Shown here: piece by piece, positions 35,154 through 48,056 of the stretch
How positions within the stretch are numbered: the first letter of the stretch is position 1
Layout of the letters: each line of letters begins with the position of its first letter
Assembly: GCF_026745355.1 (NCBI RefSeq)
Contig: NC_079206.1
Location: 34,776,130-34,840,129 of the forward strand
Origin: Beta vulgaris subsp. vulgaris
Taxonomy: Eukaryota > Streptophyta > Magnoliopsida > Caryophyllales > Amaranthaceae
Length of the DNA: 64,000 nt
Reading direction: 5' to 3'
Position numbers and translations under genes: made by a program
Notes under the pieces: generated by a model
Database searches by the model: none
What the model saw: only the letters and a program-made list of their open reading frames with translations
What the model was told of the DNA's origin: nothing

Positions 35154-36639
35154 CTAAGCGTCAGGAGGAGTTTCATTCTCTTCGTCCTGGGCCTCGACAT
35201 CATCTTCCTCACCTTCGTCTTCAGAAGACTCTTGGAAGACGGGATGTTCTTCTCCTTTGATGTTGGCCTTGTGCAGGCTTTCTTGAAATTCCAGCCGGCG
35301 AGCATACCTGGGGATATCCTTCTCCTCGGCCATCATTCCAAAGGCCTGCACGGCCCAGTCCTTCGAAGTGTCTATGATAGTATTCATGGCCTCCTTGGCC
35401 GCATCAACCGTGGATGTGACCTCAGCTCTTAATGCTTGGTTTTTTGCCTTAAGGACGAGATTTTCTTTGAAAAAATCTGCGGCCATCAGCATGGCCGAGT
35501 TTCTCTCGTCCTTGAAGGAGCGTTCTGAAGCAGCCTTCTCGTCCAACAGCTCCGTCAGCCGAAGGAGGTAGGTTTTATTTTGGGACTCTAGCTCAGCTGA
35601 CTGCATTTCCCAAGCCAGCTTGGATTGTTGGTGCATCACTTCTTGCTCGGCCATAGAATACTAAGGATGGTCCGCGGCCTTGGTCACATCCTGGACGACC
35701 TGCTTGTTTTCTTTTCTTAGCGCCCTCGCCCAGTGTTCAGTTATCATGCTGCGAGCAAATAGCTGAAAATAAAAAAACACGAAGATATGTCAGGACGGTT
35801 GTATAAACAGATAAAAAACAATCAAGTATAAAACACAAGCGTCCAAAGAAGACAAAAGACGTACCTCGGCAGCAAGTTGAGACATGTAGCCTACATGCCC
35901 TGATGATGCTCCCCTCAACCCCATTAATGTAAGGTTCAGGGAAGCATTTGAAAATCTCCTACTTGAGCTTCTCACGTTCAGCCGATGACATCTTCCCAAA
36001 AGCAGCGGAAGACTCATCGTCTGAAAGGATGGGAGAGCCGTCAGTAGCTGGGCCCTTCCCTTTATCTGAAAGATGAGACTCGTCAGTATTTCTGATCGGA
36101 ATAACCACGGCCTGTTTGTTGGACGGACTCATCGGGCGCCCGCCAACCCGTAGTGTTCTAACTACGCTTGAATAATAAGACTCACCAGAGGAACGGGAGG
36201 TCGTCCTGTATGCCGCGGGCATTTGGCCTACGAGCTTAGCCACTTGCCCGGAGAAGGCTGACCCATCCACAGCTGCATCCGGCTGCGAAGCCTGACCTGC
36301 CTCGTCCAAATCAACAACCTCGTCCAGTTGAGTTGTTGCAGGGTGGTCGGCAGGATCGGCATAGGTCACCAATGCCAGATCGTCAATCTCTGGCAGCTCC
36401 TTGGCCGAAAGCTCCTCTTTGGCCGGTATATCAATCACGACCTTAGAAACCGGCCGCGACGATTTTATCTTCTTGGCCGTGAAGCCCTTTGCCTTTTTAA
36501 GGGGAGGAGCTTCACTAGTTCCGGCCGGTCTCTTCTTGGTTGCTGCCTTCTCAGCCAGGGCCCTGGACGTTGGGGCATTTTTCTGGAAAAATTTAAAATG
36601 TGTTAGTAGAATGACGAACCCCGAGAGCGTCTAAAAACA

Positions 36640-37190
36640 ATGAGAAAAGTCCTGTCCTTTGAAGAAGGAGGGCGTTCGGAGCAAGCTTTGGATGATCTGT
36701 CTTCAAAGAAGCAGATCGTCCATTGGAAGAATATAAATGTCCAAAAGCTAAAGCCAGACGAATTGCTCTTTGAAGCGGGAACTCGTCTAGCTAAATCCGG
36801 ACGTACTGCTCTTCGAAAAGGCAGATCGTCCAGATAATTCTGGACGTATTGCTCTTTGAAGAAGCAGTTCGTGTAACTAAATCCGGACGTACTGCTCTTC
36901 GAAGAGGCAGCTCGTCCCGATAAGTTCGGACGTACTGCTCTTCGAAGAGGCAGCTCGTCCTGATAAGTCTGGACGTATTGCTCTTTGAAGAAGCAGCTCG
37001 TCCAACTAAATCCGGACATACTGCTCTTCGAAGAGGCAGCTCCTCCAACTATTTCCGGACCTATTGCTCTTTGAAGAAGCAGCTCGTCCAGCTAAATCCG
37101 GACGTACTACTCTTCGAAGAGGCAGTTCGTCCAACTATTTCCGGACGTATTGCTCTTCAGGGGAGGGTCCGCCCAAATACATGTCTGGAC
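36640..37190. repeat. 43-bp tandem array in intron of antisense gene
   Basis: GGACGTA-type sites recur at 36799, 36842, 36885, 36928, 36971, 37014, 37057, 37100 and 37143, exactly 43 bp apart. Units of the TATTGCTCTTTGAAGAAGCA type and the TACTGCTCTTCGAAGAGGCA type tend to alternate; older diverged units extend left to about 36640. ORFs on both strands here are repeat translations. Confidence 0.95.
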
Positions 37191-37199
37191 GATTTACCT

Positions 37200-37226
37200 C
37201 AAAAAAAAAAAAAAAAAAAAAAAAAG
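37200..37226. repeat. Poly-A tract
   Basis: About 25 A residues in a row directly after the 43-bp array. Confidence 0.95.
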
Positions 37227-38322
37227 AAGGAGAATTTTTTTTTGAAGTATAAGAGTGTATCCGTCCTTTTTTCAACACCGGATTTGCTGTATTCCTTCCA
37301 GTGAGTATCAGCAAATCTGGATGAGCTCATGTCGCCGATCCAAGACATTCTCAGTTTACTTCTGGCCAAGTCTGCAAATAAGAAAGAAAAAGGAGACAAA
37401 GGTTAGACGAACGATCCTTGGGACGGAAGTTTTACTTGGAAAGGATTTTTTAATAAGTATACCTCTATCCTCGCCCTGCCGCAAGCCGGCAACGACCAGG
37501 AAATTGTCATGATAGAACATTTCCTTAAAATGGATCCAATTGGACGGGACCTTAAAAGAGACGTCGTCCATGGATTACTCCGAGATCCTGAAGTACTCCA
37601 CCATCTCTTCAGCTGAGTTACTCTCTAACTCTAAGTAAGAAGCCATCCGTCCAGTATTGGTATTGCTTCGGCTAAAATAGCGAAGCCGTCTAGCAACCGC
37701 TTCATAGGGCGCCTGGACGAATAGGAACTCAGCCTTCCATGAGTGCATCTTGTACGTCTTATCCCAAGATGTCAAAAAACCCTGACGGTTGCATACGCTC
37801 AGCCAACTCCCTTCAAAGGTTCTGGGAGCTTTGGAAACGTAATGGATTTGTGAGAAGGCGTCCAAGGAGGGGTCTACTCCTTTTAAATTGCAAACAGCTA
37901 GGAAGGTAAGGATGTTTTGCCAGGAGTTTGGGGCAACTTGATTGTGCCCAATGTTATAGTAATGAAGAAGTTGACTGATGAAGGGGTGAAGAGGAAAGCG
38001 CAAACCAGCATATAAGGCTAGCCGGTAGAAAGCGAAATGTCCCAAGGGGGCACGAAGTATGGTATCCTCTCGGCCAGGGAGGACGAATCGGTAACCCGGC
38101 ATAGGCATGGCCGCAGAGAAGGGTCTAAGGTCAGAGCCTACTCGTCCTAGCAAAGAATTATCGGCCAGGATGAATCTAGGGTCAGAAAGAGGACCTAGCC
38201 GCCGTCTTATTTCAGAGGAAGTCGTTGACGGTTCCTCCGAATCACTAGCCGGATTGGAAGAACTAGCTGCATTCGAATCATCAGAAACCGTCCTATGTTT
38301 GGACGGGCTGGTATTTGGAGAG

Positions 38323-40850
38323 TATAACACCCCGATAATTCTCTCTTTCTAGAAAATACTTTTATAACAAATCTAGAGAATTACCCAGGCATTATCGCCC
38401 GTGTGAAAACGTTTCGGCTTACTCATAATTTTGCAGCGGAAAACAATTACTAAAATAAAATCAACTTTATTAAACTTATGAAATAACTGACAACTGTTTC
38501 AAACTAAAGCACACCAACTAAAACCTCAAACTTAGTAAAGATGTCCCTACGAAAACAACTTCAACTATACTAAGTATAAGCCTCTCCATTCCAGATTCCC
38601 AATGCAATGCATCTGCAAACCTGTAATGTCAATGCAATACTGACTCTGCTCACCAGAAGGATCATCACAGGATCAATCGGCAAAGCCATGATCACACACA
38701 CAAACACGCACGTAATCAGCAAAGCTGAGTACTACATATCAAGCATAAATAATCCTAAACATGATACTACAACATAAATAATAATAAGCATATAACAAAC
38801 TGCAGATGACTCTTACTGAACTAGACTCTAAACTTTTATTTCTTCTTTAAATGGAATAGTTATGGGACGAGTTGTCTATACTGAAGTAGGAGCTATGGGA
38901 GCTACCACATATTCCAATTGACCTGCGATATCGAGGAACCTTTGAGCTAAAAAGGAAAGGTGATCAATCCAATCCTAGGAAAATACATATCACTGCGGAC
39001 TATGTATCCCAACCCTTAGTGTCCAACTCTATACGTGCACCAGTCTAAAGTCTATAGCCTATCTCGTTTCACTTTACGTTGCATTCATTTTTACACTTGT
39101 GTTGACACCAACCAAGCACACAACACTCACAACTAATAATCACATCAACATCACAAACTCTTTTTTAATCTTAGAATTAACAAGTTCACAACTTATCATT
39201 CAGGACTCTTTTAACTTCTTTTATTCTTTGCTAACTTGCCTGTTGAACCTAGCTAACAGTAAACTGTACCTTTACATAGGTATAACTCATAATTACCAAA
39301 TAAGATCCACGGTTCTTATAAGATAAATAAATAATCTCAAAGAATCTATGTAACACATGCTTCCAACCTACTTACATTAATTCACTCACGAATTAACACC
39401 AAAACTAAACTTATCTGCTTGCATCAAACTTCCATACAAACAATCTTACTCATACATATTCTTAATTTACATGTAGCACACAGGCAAGTAACATGTAAAG
39501 CAATTTCAGTAAATCACATATATGACAACAAGGTCCTATACATGATACTACAAAATAAAAACATCCCTAAAGCATGTTTCTAACCATATAGCACGTAGAC
39601 TATGTACGTACCTTGTATAAACGCAACGGTAGGCCACTTTTATGTTCTAAAAGTCCCCTACTATAAATTCTCCGCCTACAACAATAAAATAATCAAGTAA
39701 ATACTTGAACTAAAAAAAATACAGCAACTTTAAAAGTCCCAAACCTTTTTAAACGTCTTTAAAAATCGTTTTTATAATTTAAAATCTCGTTATTTTTAAT
39801 CCCTAGTATAGTACAACTATTCTAGTGATTAAAAATCATTAAAAGCCTTAAAATACTAACTTTCTGAATTTCCAGCATTTATAAAATTTTCTAAACTTTC
39901 TGAAAATATTTTAAATGCATATAAAAATCGTATTCCAACCAAAATTCATTTTCATACTCTAAATATACGGTTTCTAGTGATTTAAAACCCTAAAAACCAT
40001 ATCTTTCATGATTAAAACTAAAAATAATAAATCTGAATTTTTTTTTCTTTTATACATATGAGGACCGAAACTAATTTCTTCATAATAAATAATAACTCAA
40101 ATCATAATCATGTAAATAGTAATAAAATAACAATAAAAATTAGGACTTTAATGGAATCTTAAAGGAGAAGTAAAGAAAAACAACCAAAATAAAAGGAGGA
40201 AGGCAGCGCCGGACTGAAGGGCAGCAGCAAGGATGGCGGCAGCAAGAGTTTGGCTTCAAGAAAATATTTGTGACGTTTCTTGTTCAACAAGAAATGTTAC
40301 TTAGCGAAGAAGAAAACGATTTTTGAGAGAAAATGATGAACTCACGTACAAAGAAGGAGGAGAGAGAAAATGTCGAGTGAGGGAGAAGTATGAAGGACGT
40401 GGTTTTTGAAGAAAATAATTGGATTGGATAAAATAATTGGGTTTTAGGGTATTTACAAAAAAACTAATCCTTTTTGGTTTAGGAAAAGAGATAAGATTAG
40501 AATTTAGGAAAAGAGATAGATTTAAAATTTATTGATGACTAAAAAGATGATCAACTTAGGACTTTAATCATCAATAGGACTCTTTTCCTTTTTATCCTTT
40601 TAGGAGTTTCGATTCCATTAAACTTCTTTTTAAATAATATATTTTTAATTGCTTAAAGCTTTTATTAAGACATGCTTAATTAAAACATTTTCAATTTTAT
40701 TAAGTCATGCAAAATATTTTTAGTTGACTTTTAAAAATAGTCAACCCTTTTTAAAAGTCAAACCATTTCCAAACTCATTTGGATTTAAATATAACTACAT
40801 AAATAACTTAATATATTTATGAAAATCCTTTAAAAATGTGGGGGATTACA
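38323..40850 (-). mobile_element. Solo LTR of the chromovirus family, TSD GAGAG
   Basis: It runs from TATAACACCCCGATAATTC (TG mutated to TA) to GGGGGATTACA, homologous along its length to the LTR at 17945-20437. GAGAG at 38318-38322 and 40851-40855 is a perfect 5-bp target duplication, and no internal region is attached. It was formed by insertion of a whole element and LTR-LTR recombination. It splits the Tat antisense gene. Confidence 0.93.
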
Positions 40851-41220
40851 GAGAGCCTCGAACTTCTGATTCCTCCTGGACGAGTTCAAGGGAAGGGCTC
40901 GGGTTTGCTGGACGAGCCCTTTGAACTCCGCGCTCTCCCTCAGCGGGAATCCATCCAGTAGATGCCTCCATTTCTCAGCTGGAGGCCGGCAGGTTAACTC
41001 CTCGTCTGATACGAGCTGTTTGCTTGACGCGTGCCAGATTACCCTGCATAGGTAAAGACTGGATCGTCTGACTTTGCCGGCCATGAGAAAAGAAAAAGAA
41101 TGCATGTCCGGCCAAGATGGGTCCAACTTTAGAAGATGCCGAGGAAGACAAGCCCTCTGTTCTAGGGCTAGTACCAACCCTTGAGCGGCCGGGTTTGTTC
41201 GATGAAGAAGGCGAACTCAT

Positions 41221-41631
41221 TTTCTTAAAATATGCGTGAAAAAGCAAGAAAAAGAATTACGAAAATACCTGTAGAAGAAAGCTCGGACGAATGTCAAAGA
41301 CGATTGAAATCTCGGACGAGTGGGGTAGCAGTTTGCAAGAGCTTGGACGGGAGTAATTTCTCTCTCTAAAAACTCAATAAAAATTACAGAGATTCTTTCT
41401 CTAGAAAATTTCTCAGCAATTTTAAAATGATTCCAGAAACGACAAAGTCACATATTTATAGAGGGGTGAAAATGACCCCCTCATCCGGTAAAAGTAACCG
41501 TTGCCCTTAGGGATTGACCTGCGGAGACCGGCAAAATGGCGCTTCTTTTTTGAAAAAGAAGATGGCAGTTTCTAATCGGTTAAAAGAGGAAGAGCAACCG
41601 TCTTGGCGCCTAAAAGGTAACTCCCTCTTTT
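41221..41631. other. Tat region between antisense gene start and 3' LTR
   Basis: Non-coding here. It would hold the 5' untranslated region and perhaps the promoter of the antisense gene on the minus strand. Confidence 0.4.
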
Positions 41632-41641
41632 AAGGGGCAAA
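41632..41641 (+). other. Tat polypurine tract
   Basis: AAGGGGCAAA stands directly before TGTTGTAGCC, the probable LTR start. Confidence 0.65.
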
Positions 41642-42200
41642 TGTTGTAGCCTAAAAATCAACGGCTACCCTTATGGCACGTGGCACTATCTCAGCCCTAC
41701 ATGGGGCATCTGTTTAGGCCAAGGAAGGTACAAAGGCCTGCAGGTTATGTGGGCTAAAGTACACCTTTTTGAGGAAAAGGTGTACTGAAAAGCTCCCTTA
41801 TGGCCCTAGAATTGTACTTAGGCCCAATGAAGCAAAGCCTGATTCAGCTAAAAGGTAAAATATACTGACCAATCAGCGCTTGCCACGTGTCCTGATATTA
41901 TTGCTTAGCCAATCAAATGCTTCCAAATTAGGGTGACATCAAGGTACATCAGTCATTTCAAACAGTATAAATAGTCCTTGAAATTAGGGGAAAGGTACGT
42001 TTTTCAGAGCATAGTACTGTTATTCTGCCATAAATTCTTCTCTCTCTCTCTACTTTCTCTCTCTAAAAGTTCCTTCACATCCCTGATATCTGACTTAAGC
42101 ATCGGAGGGGGAAATACCACCCAAACCTCCAGGGTGGGTCCCTTTTTTGCAGGTTGCTGATCAGAAGTTTGCACCAGGATCCAAGCCAATCATTGTTGCA
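41642..42200 (+). mobile_element. Tat 3' LTR
   Basis: It starts TGTTGTAGCCTAAAAATC after a polypurine tract; TATA box at 41966-41974, CT-rich leader after about 42030, and GACTTAAGCATCGGAGG near 42090, a phrase typical of Tat LTRs. The end at 42200 (TTGTTGCA) is the best TG...CA fit but is uncertain, as no 5' LTR is available for comparison. Confidence 0.6.
41966..41974 (+). promoter_or_regulatory. TATA box of Tat LTR
   Basis: TATAAATAG, the usual plant core promoter sequence, about 60 bp before a CT-rich leader in the LTR. Confidence 0.6.
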
Positions 42201-42793
42201 CAAGTCTCGAGTTTTAGAACCTATATTTGGGAGTTGTGATATTTAATTACTAGTTTCATACTATGTAAATACTTAAATTTTTTCATCATATCGCTATAGA
42301 TTTTAACTTTTGTTGTAAAAACAAAATTTCCTTAATATTTTTTGTTGGAATACTAAATTTTTTGGTCTAGTTAACTAAGACTGGTGTTTTGGATCCTCTA
42401 AAATTCTAAAAGAACTCTACAATATAGAGTTTGAGCAATATCAAAATTGAATAAAAAATCAATAGCTCATATATTATCTTTCTAAAACACACTCAATTTT
42501 TTCTCATCAAAATCCACCTCCTTAATTTCCGCCCTTTCACCAATACACACTCTTTATTTTAAAATGTATGGTTCATGTACAAATCTATCTTGTATAATTT
42601 TATAAAACTCTAAAGGATTTGGACTCGTAAGACTAAGGTTTTGAAAGATAATATGTTTAATCATGTAACTTGAACCTCTGATAAAATGATGTAGTCACAT
42701 GTACAGTACACAATAGTTATAACTATTTTTATATTTATCTAAAAGAAAGACTAAATAATGCCTTACCATTCCTCTAGTTAAATATATTTTTAT
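42201..42793. other. AT-rich DNA, no gene seen
   Basis: Unassigned AT-rich sequence, host DNA or an old repeat, into which the following elements inserted. Confidence 0.4.
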
Positions 42794-43132
42794 GAGCTGT
42801 AAAACTATACTTTAAATGGGTCTGATTTTGAACTATATTTCAAGCACTATCAAATGGCGAAAAATTATAATGTTTTCAATTAGGTAGCAAAAATAATATT
42901 TAATTTACATAATATAATAATTTGGGTTGTTTATTGAAAACGAAACTCTAATATCTCGTTATCTAAAACTCCTTTTATGTATTTAAATACATGTAGGACT
43001 CTATTTCTAACGATATTGAAAATAGTTATTAATGACATGACAATCCTACGCGCGGCGCTCTATATTTCCTAAGTTGTAGAACTATATTGTAAATATATCT
43101 TGTTTCAAAGCATATTTCCAGCACTATCCAAT
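42794..43132. repeat. About 280-bp tandem module, left part
   Basis: A unit starting GAGCTGTAAAACTATAC (42794) recurs from AAGTTGTAGAACTATAT (43072). The second unit is split by a CACTA (43133-52993) and a Mutator-like element (53055-54480) and finishes at about 54570, where TAAGTTGTATAACTATAC starts again. Confidence 0.7.
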
Positions 43133-44208
43133 CACTAGTGGAAAAAACCTTATATGTCACTTAGTATCTGGTGCGATTTTTGTACTCTGCATCAGAAAAT
43201 CAACAAAAAAAAAATGGGAGGGAAATTTGGCACACAAAATCTGATGCGGTCCTTAAAAAACCGCATCAGGTTAATAAACGGTTGTGGTTCTTTATTAATC
43301 TGGTGCGGTTTTTGGACCGCATCAGATTTTCAAGTTAGTAAGACCCCCCAAAAAAACCCGCGTGTCCCAATTCCCTTAAACCCCAGCCAACTCGTGGCCC
43401 CTTTCCCTTACAATCCCCAGCCAGCTCGTGGCCCATTTCACTCAACCCTAATAATCCCCCCTCTCTCTCTCTCTCTTTTCGCGGTGCCGTCCCCGTCTCT
43501 CTGATCCTCCTCTCTCCTCCCTCTTCCTAATGCAGCGCCCATTTCACTCGTTCTCTTGTTCTCTCGTTACTCAAACACCACCACCACTCATCCTCCTCTC
43601 TCTGTCGTTCTCAAACAACCACCGCCAACGCCACCGCCTCGTTGTCTTGTTCTCTAGGTGCTCAAACACCACCACCACACGTCCTCCTCTCTCTGTTGTT
43701 CTCGAACACCAACGCCACCGCCAACACGAAGCGACATCGTCGATGAAACGCCGACCACCACCAACGCACGCAATATGTGGTTTTTTTTTCTTCTGATTTT
43801 GTTAATTTTTGTGGTGATTATTATCGTGTAATTTCATATTATTCTACACCGAGGTTTAATTTCGTTTAATTCTCGTTTTTCGTTTCTTTTTTTAATTAAT
43901 GAGTTTATGCTGTATAACTTTAGATTTGGTTAAATACTTTATTTTTTTCATTTATGTAATTTATATCATTTATGTTTTGTATTTTCAGTATTCAATTTTT
44001 TTTTTTTGTTTAAATTCATTTGTATAAATTTGTTGAGTTATGAATTGCAGTTGGAATTGAATTGTTTGTTTCCTTTGGATTTTCGTTGCTGTCTTGGGTT
44101 TTTGACCTTTCGTTACTGTGTTGGATTTTCGTTCCTATAGTTCTTTGGTGATTTGTTTTCTATTGCTGCAACTTTTTTTATTTTTCAAAAAACACAGTTG
44201 CTGATGCG

Positions 44209-44916
44209 TGAAGGATTTTGTCCTCGATCAAGTGTAATAAACTAAATAATATTAGGATAAGTTATGGAGATAATATATTCAATAATATTAGATGATCACA
44301 ACGTTTTGCTAGAAGCTAATTGTGGTTTGTTGGACTAATATGATTAGAGCCAACTACTAATATCATTGAGTCCTATGAGGTCACACAAGTAATGACACTG
44401 GGATATTTATCCAGATCCATTTGTGAAATGGGTTGCGCGGTTTGATGATGGATGGGAAGAGTTGTAACTCATGAGTTTATTAGGCTCATAATGTATGACA
44501 TTATGAGGCAAAATAAAGCCTCATGAAACACCTCTTTTGTAACCACCTTATATATTGATATGGGGTTACAAAGGTGTACATACACTTTACAACTTATATA
44601 GTGAAAAATCTGATTTTTCCCTTAGTCTTTTCACACTCATTTTCGGCCCTCACCACAAAAGTAAGAGAGTGCTTTTCTCTCTTCCGTACTAGCATACGTG
44701 GTGATCCAAGTGTTGTTCGTGGACCAACATTAGAGGAACGATGCTTGATGTTCTAAGGTGATCTCCACTAGAAGTTTGGTGGACAAGAGGAACATACGCA
44801 TCAAAGGTATAATTCTATACTATTGTTTGATTCATACTAATTTATGCAATGATCTTGGGATAGATGTACAAGTATATGATACTTGGTTTTCCGCATTATG
44901 CATCTAAGTTCCTACA
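44209..44916 (+). mobile_element. Copia 5' LTR
   Basis: TGAAGGATTTTGTCC ... AAGTTCCTACA, 708 bp, followed at once by the primer site. The small ORF at 44574-44756 has a counterpart in the 3' LTR and is incidental. Confidence 0.95.
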
Positions 44917-44917
44917 G

Positions 44918-44932
44918 TGGTATCAGTTAGCC
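44918..44932 (+). other. Copia primer-binding site (tRNA-iMet)
   Basis: TGGTATCAGTTAGCC starts one base after the 5' LTR end; it matches the plant tRNA-iMet primer sequence TGGTATCAG at its start. Confidence 0.85.
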
Positions 44933-47245
<2,313 letters not shown>

Positions 47246-48056
47246 ATGTCTGGTAACAACAATAATTCACCTTTTAACTTACGTTCAATCCTTGAGAAGG
47301 ATAAATTGAACGGAACAACTTCCTTGATTGGGAAAGGAATCTAAGAATTGTTCTTAGGTCCGAAGGTCGAGAGGATGTTCTTGAAACCCCGATCCCAGTT
47401 TTAACTACTACCTCTACTGATGCTGAAAGAGGCCCATAAGGCCGTTGCAGAAAGGTCAGTAATTGTTACTTGCCTTATGCTAGCGGCTATGGAACCAAGC
47501 CTTCAAAAGAGGTTTGCAAGCTTGGATGCCTATAGCATTATCCGACAGTTGAAAACCATGTTTCAACAACAAGCTCGGATAGAGAGGTATGAAACTCACA
47601 AGGCTATTCTTGAGTGTTCGTTAGTTGAAGGCAAGCCGGTCGCCACTCATGTCTTCGAAATGATTGGTTATTTCGAAGCCATGGAGAGGTTGGGCTTTCC
47701 TTATAGCCAAGAGTTGGCTACTGACATCATTCTGCACTCACTTCATAAGGGGTTCAATACGTTTCGATTGAATTTCAATATGAACGGGGTGTCGAAAACC
47801 CTTGCTGAGTTGCATGGGATGCTCATGACTGCCGAGCAAAACATCACTATTGCACCTAAGAAGGAAGTTCTTATGGTTCAAAAGGAAAAGGGTTTTAAGA
47901 AGGAATGGGCTGGCAAGAAAAAGCAAGATAAGGGCAAGCAAGTTGCCACTAAGACTGCTATTAAGCCACAGGCAAAGGCAAAGCCAAAGGTGGCGCAAAT
48001 GCCAAGTGCTTCTATTGTGATCAAATAGGTCATTGGAAGCGTAATGCCCAAAGTAC
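47246..48056 (+). pseudogene. Copia gag, frameshifted
   Basis: It starts at the ATG at 47246 (MSGNNNNSPFNLRSILEKDK). Shortly after LNG the frame shifts, passes through DWERNLRIVLRSEGRED, and shifts again before 47420. From there it is open to 48028 (MFQQQARIERYETHKAIL, LHSLHKGFNTFRLNFNMNGV) with a lysine-rich end. A CCHC-like zinc knuckle CFYCDQIGHWKRNA lies just past the frame break at about 48007-48050. Confidence 0.88.

Larger units (their letters stand above)
35154..41220 (-). pseudogene. Tat antisense gene, gypsy-type transposase domain, split by solo LTR
   Basis: The minus strand starts at the ATG at 41220 (MSSPSSSNKPGRSR), shifts frame near 41100, reaches the solo LTR at 40850 and resumes at 38322. 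From 38320 to 37575 it encodes a domain with AFYRLALYAGLRFPLHPFI and QLLHYYNIGHNQVAPNSWQ, which matches my memory of Pfam 'putative gypsy type transposon' (Transposase_28). One in-frame TAA occurs at about 37573, then the frame continues to a donor near 37460. The intron (to 36583) contains the 43-bp array. Later exons (36582-about 35955, about 35940-35865 and 35762-35154) encode an acidic linker and a coiled-coil tail (LESQNKTYLLRLTELLDEK) ending EENETPPDA. The function of such antisense genes in Tat elements is not known. It is inactive here because of the insertion, stops and frameshifts. Confidence 0.75.
26336..42200 (+). mobile_element. Ty3/gypsy Tat-lineage element, 5'-truncated
   Basis: In order: end of gag and protease, reverse transcriptase (split by a CACTA), two RNase H-type domains, integrase (internally deleted), a spacer with tandem repeats, a long antisense gene, polypurine tract and 3' LTR. 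The double RNase H and the antisense gene between pol and the 3' LTR are marks of the Tat group (Retand/Ogre relatives). The 5' LTR and most of gag are missing. Nested insertions at 27749-31887 and 38323-40850 account for about 6.7 kb. Confidence 0.88.

Noticed and set aside
36603..37304. Frames with repeated RPDLVGRAAS / GRTALRRGSS-like units
   Set aside because: Translations of the 43-bp intronic array in several frames.
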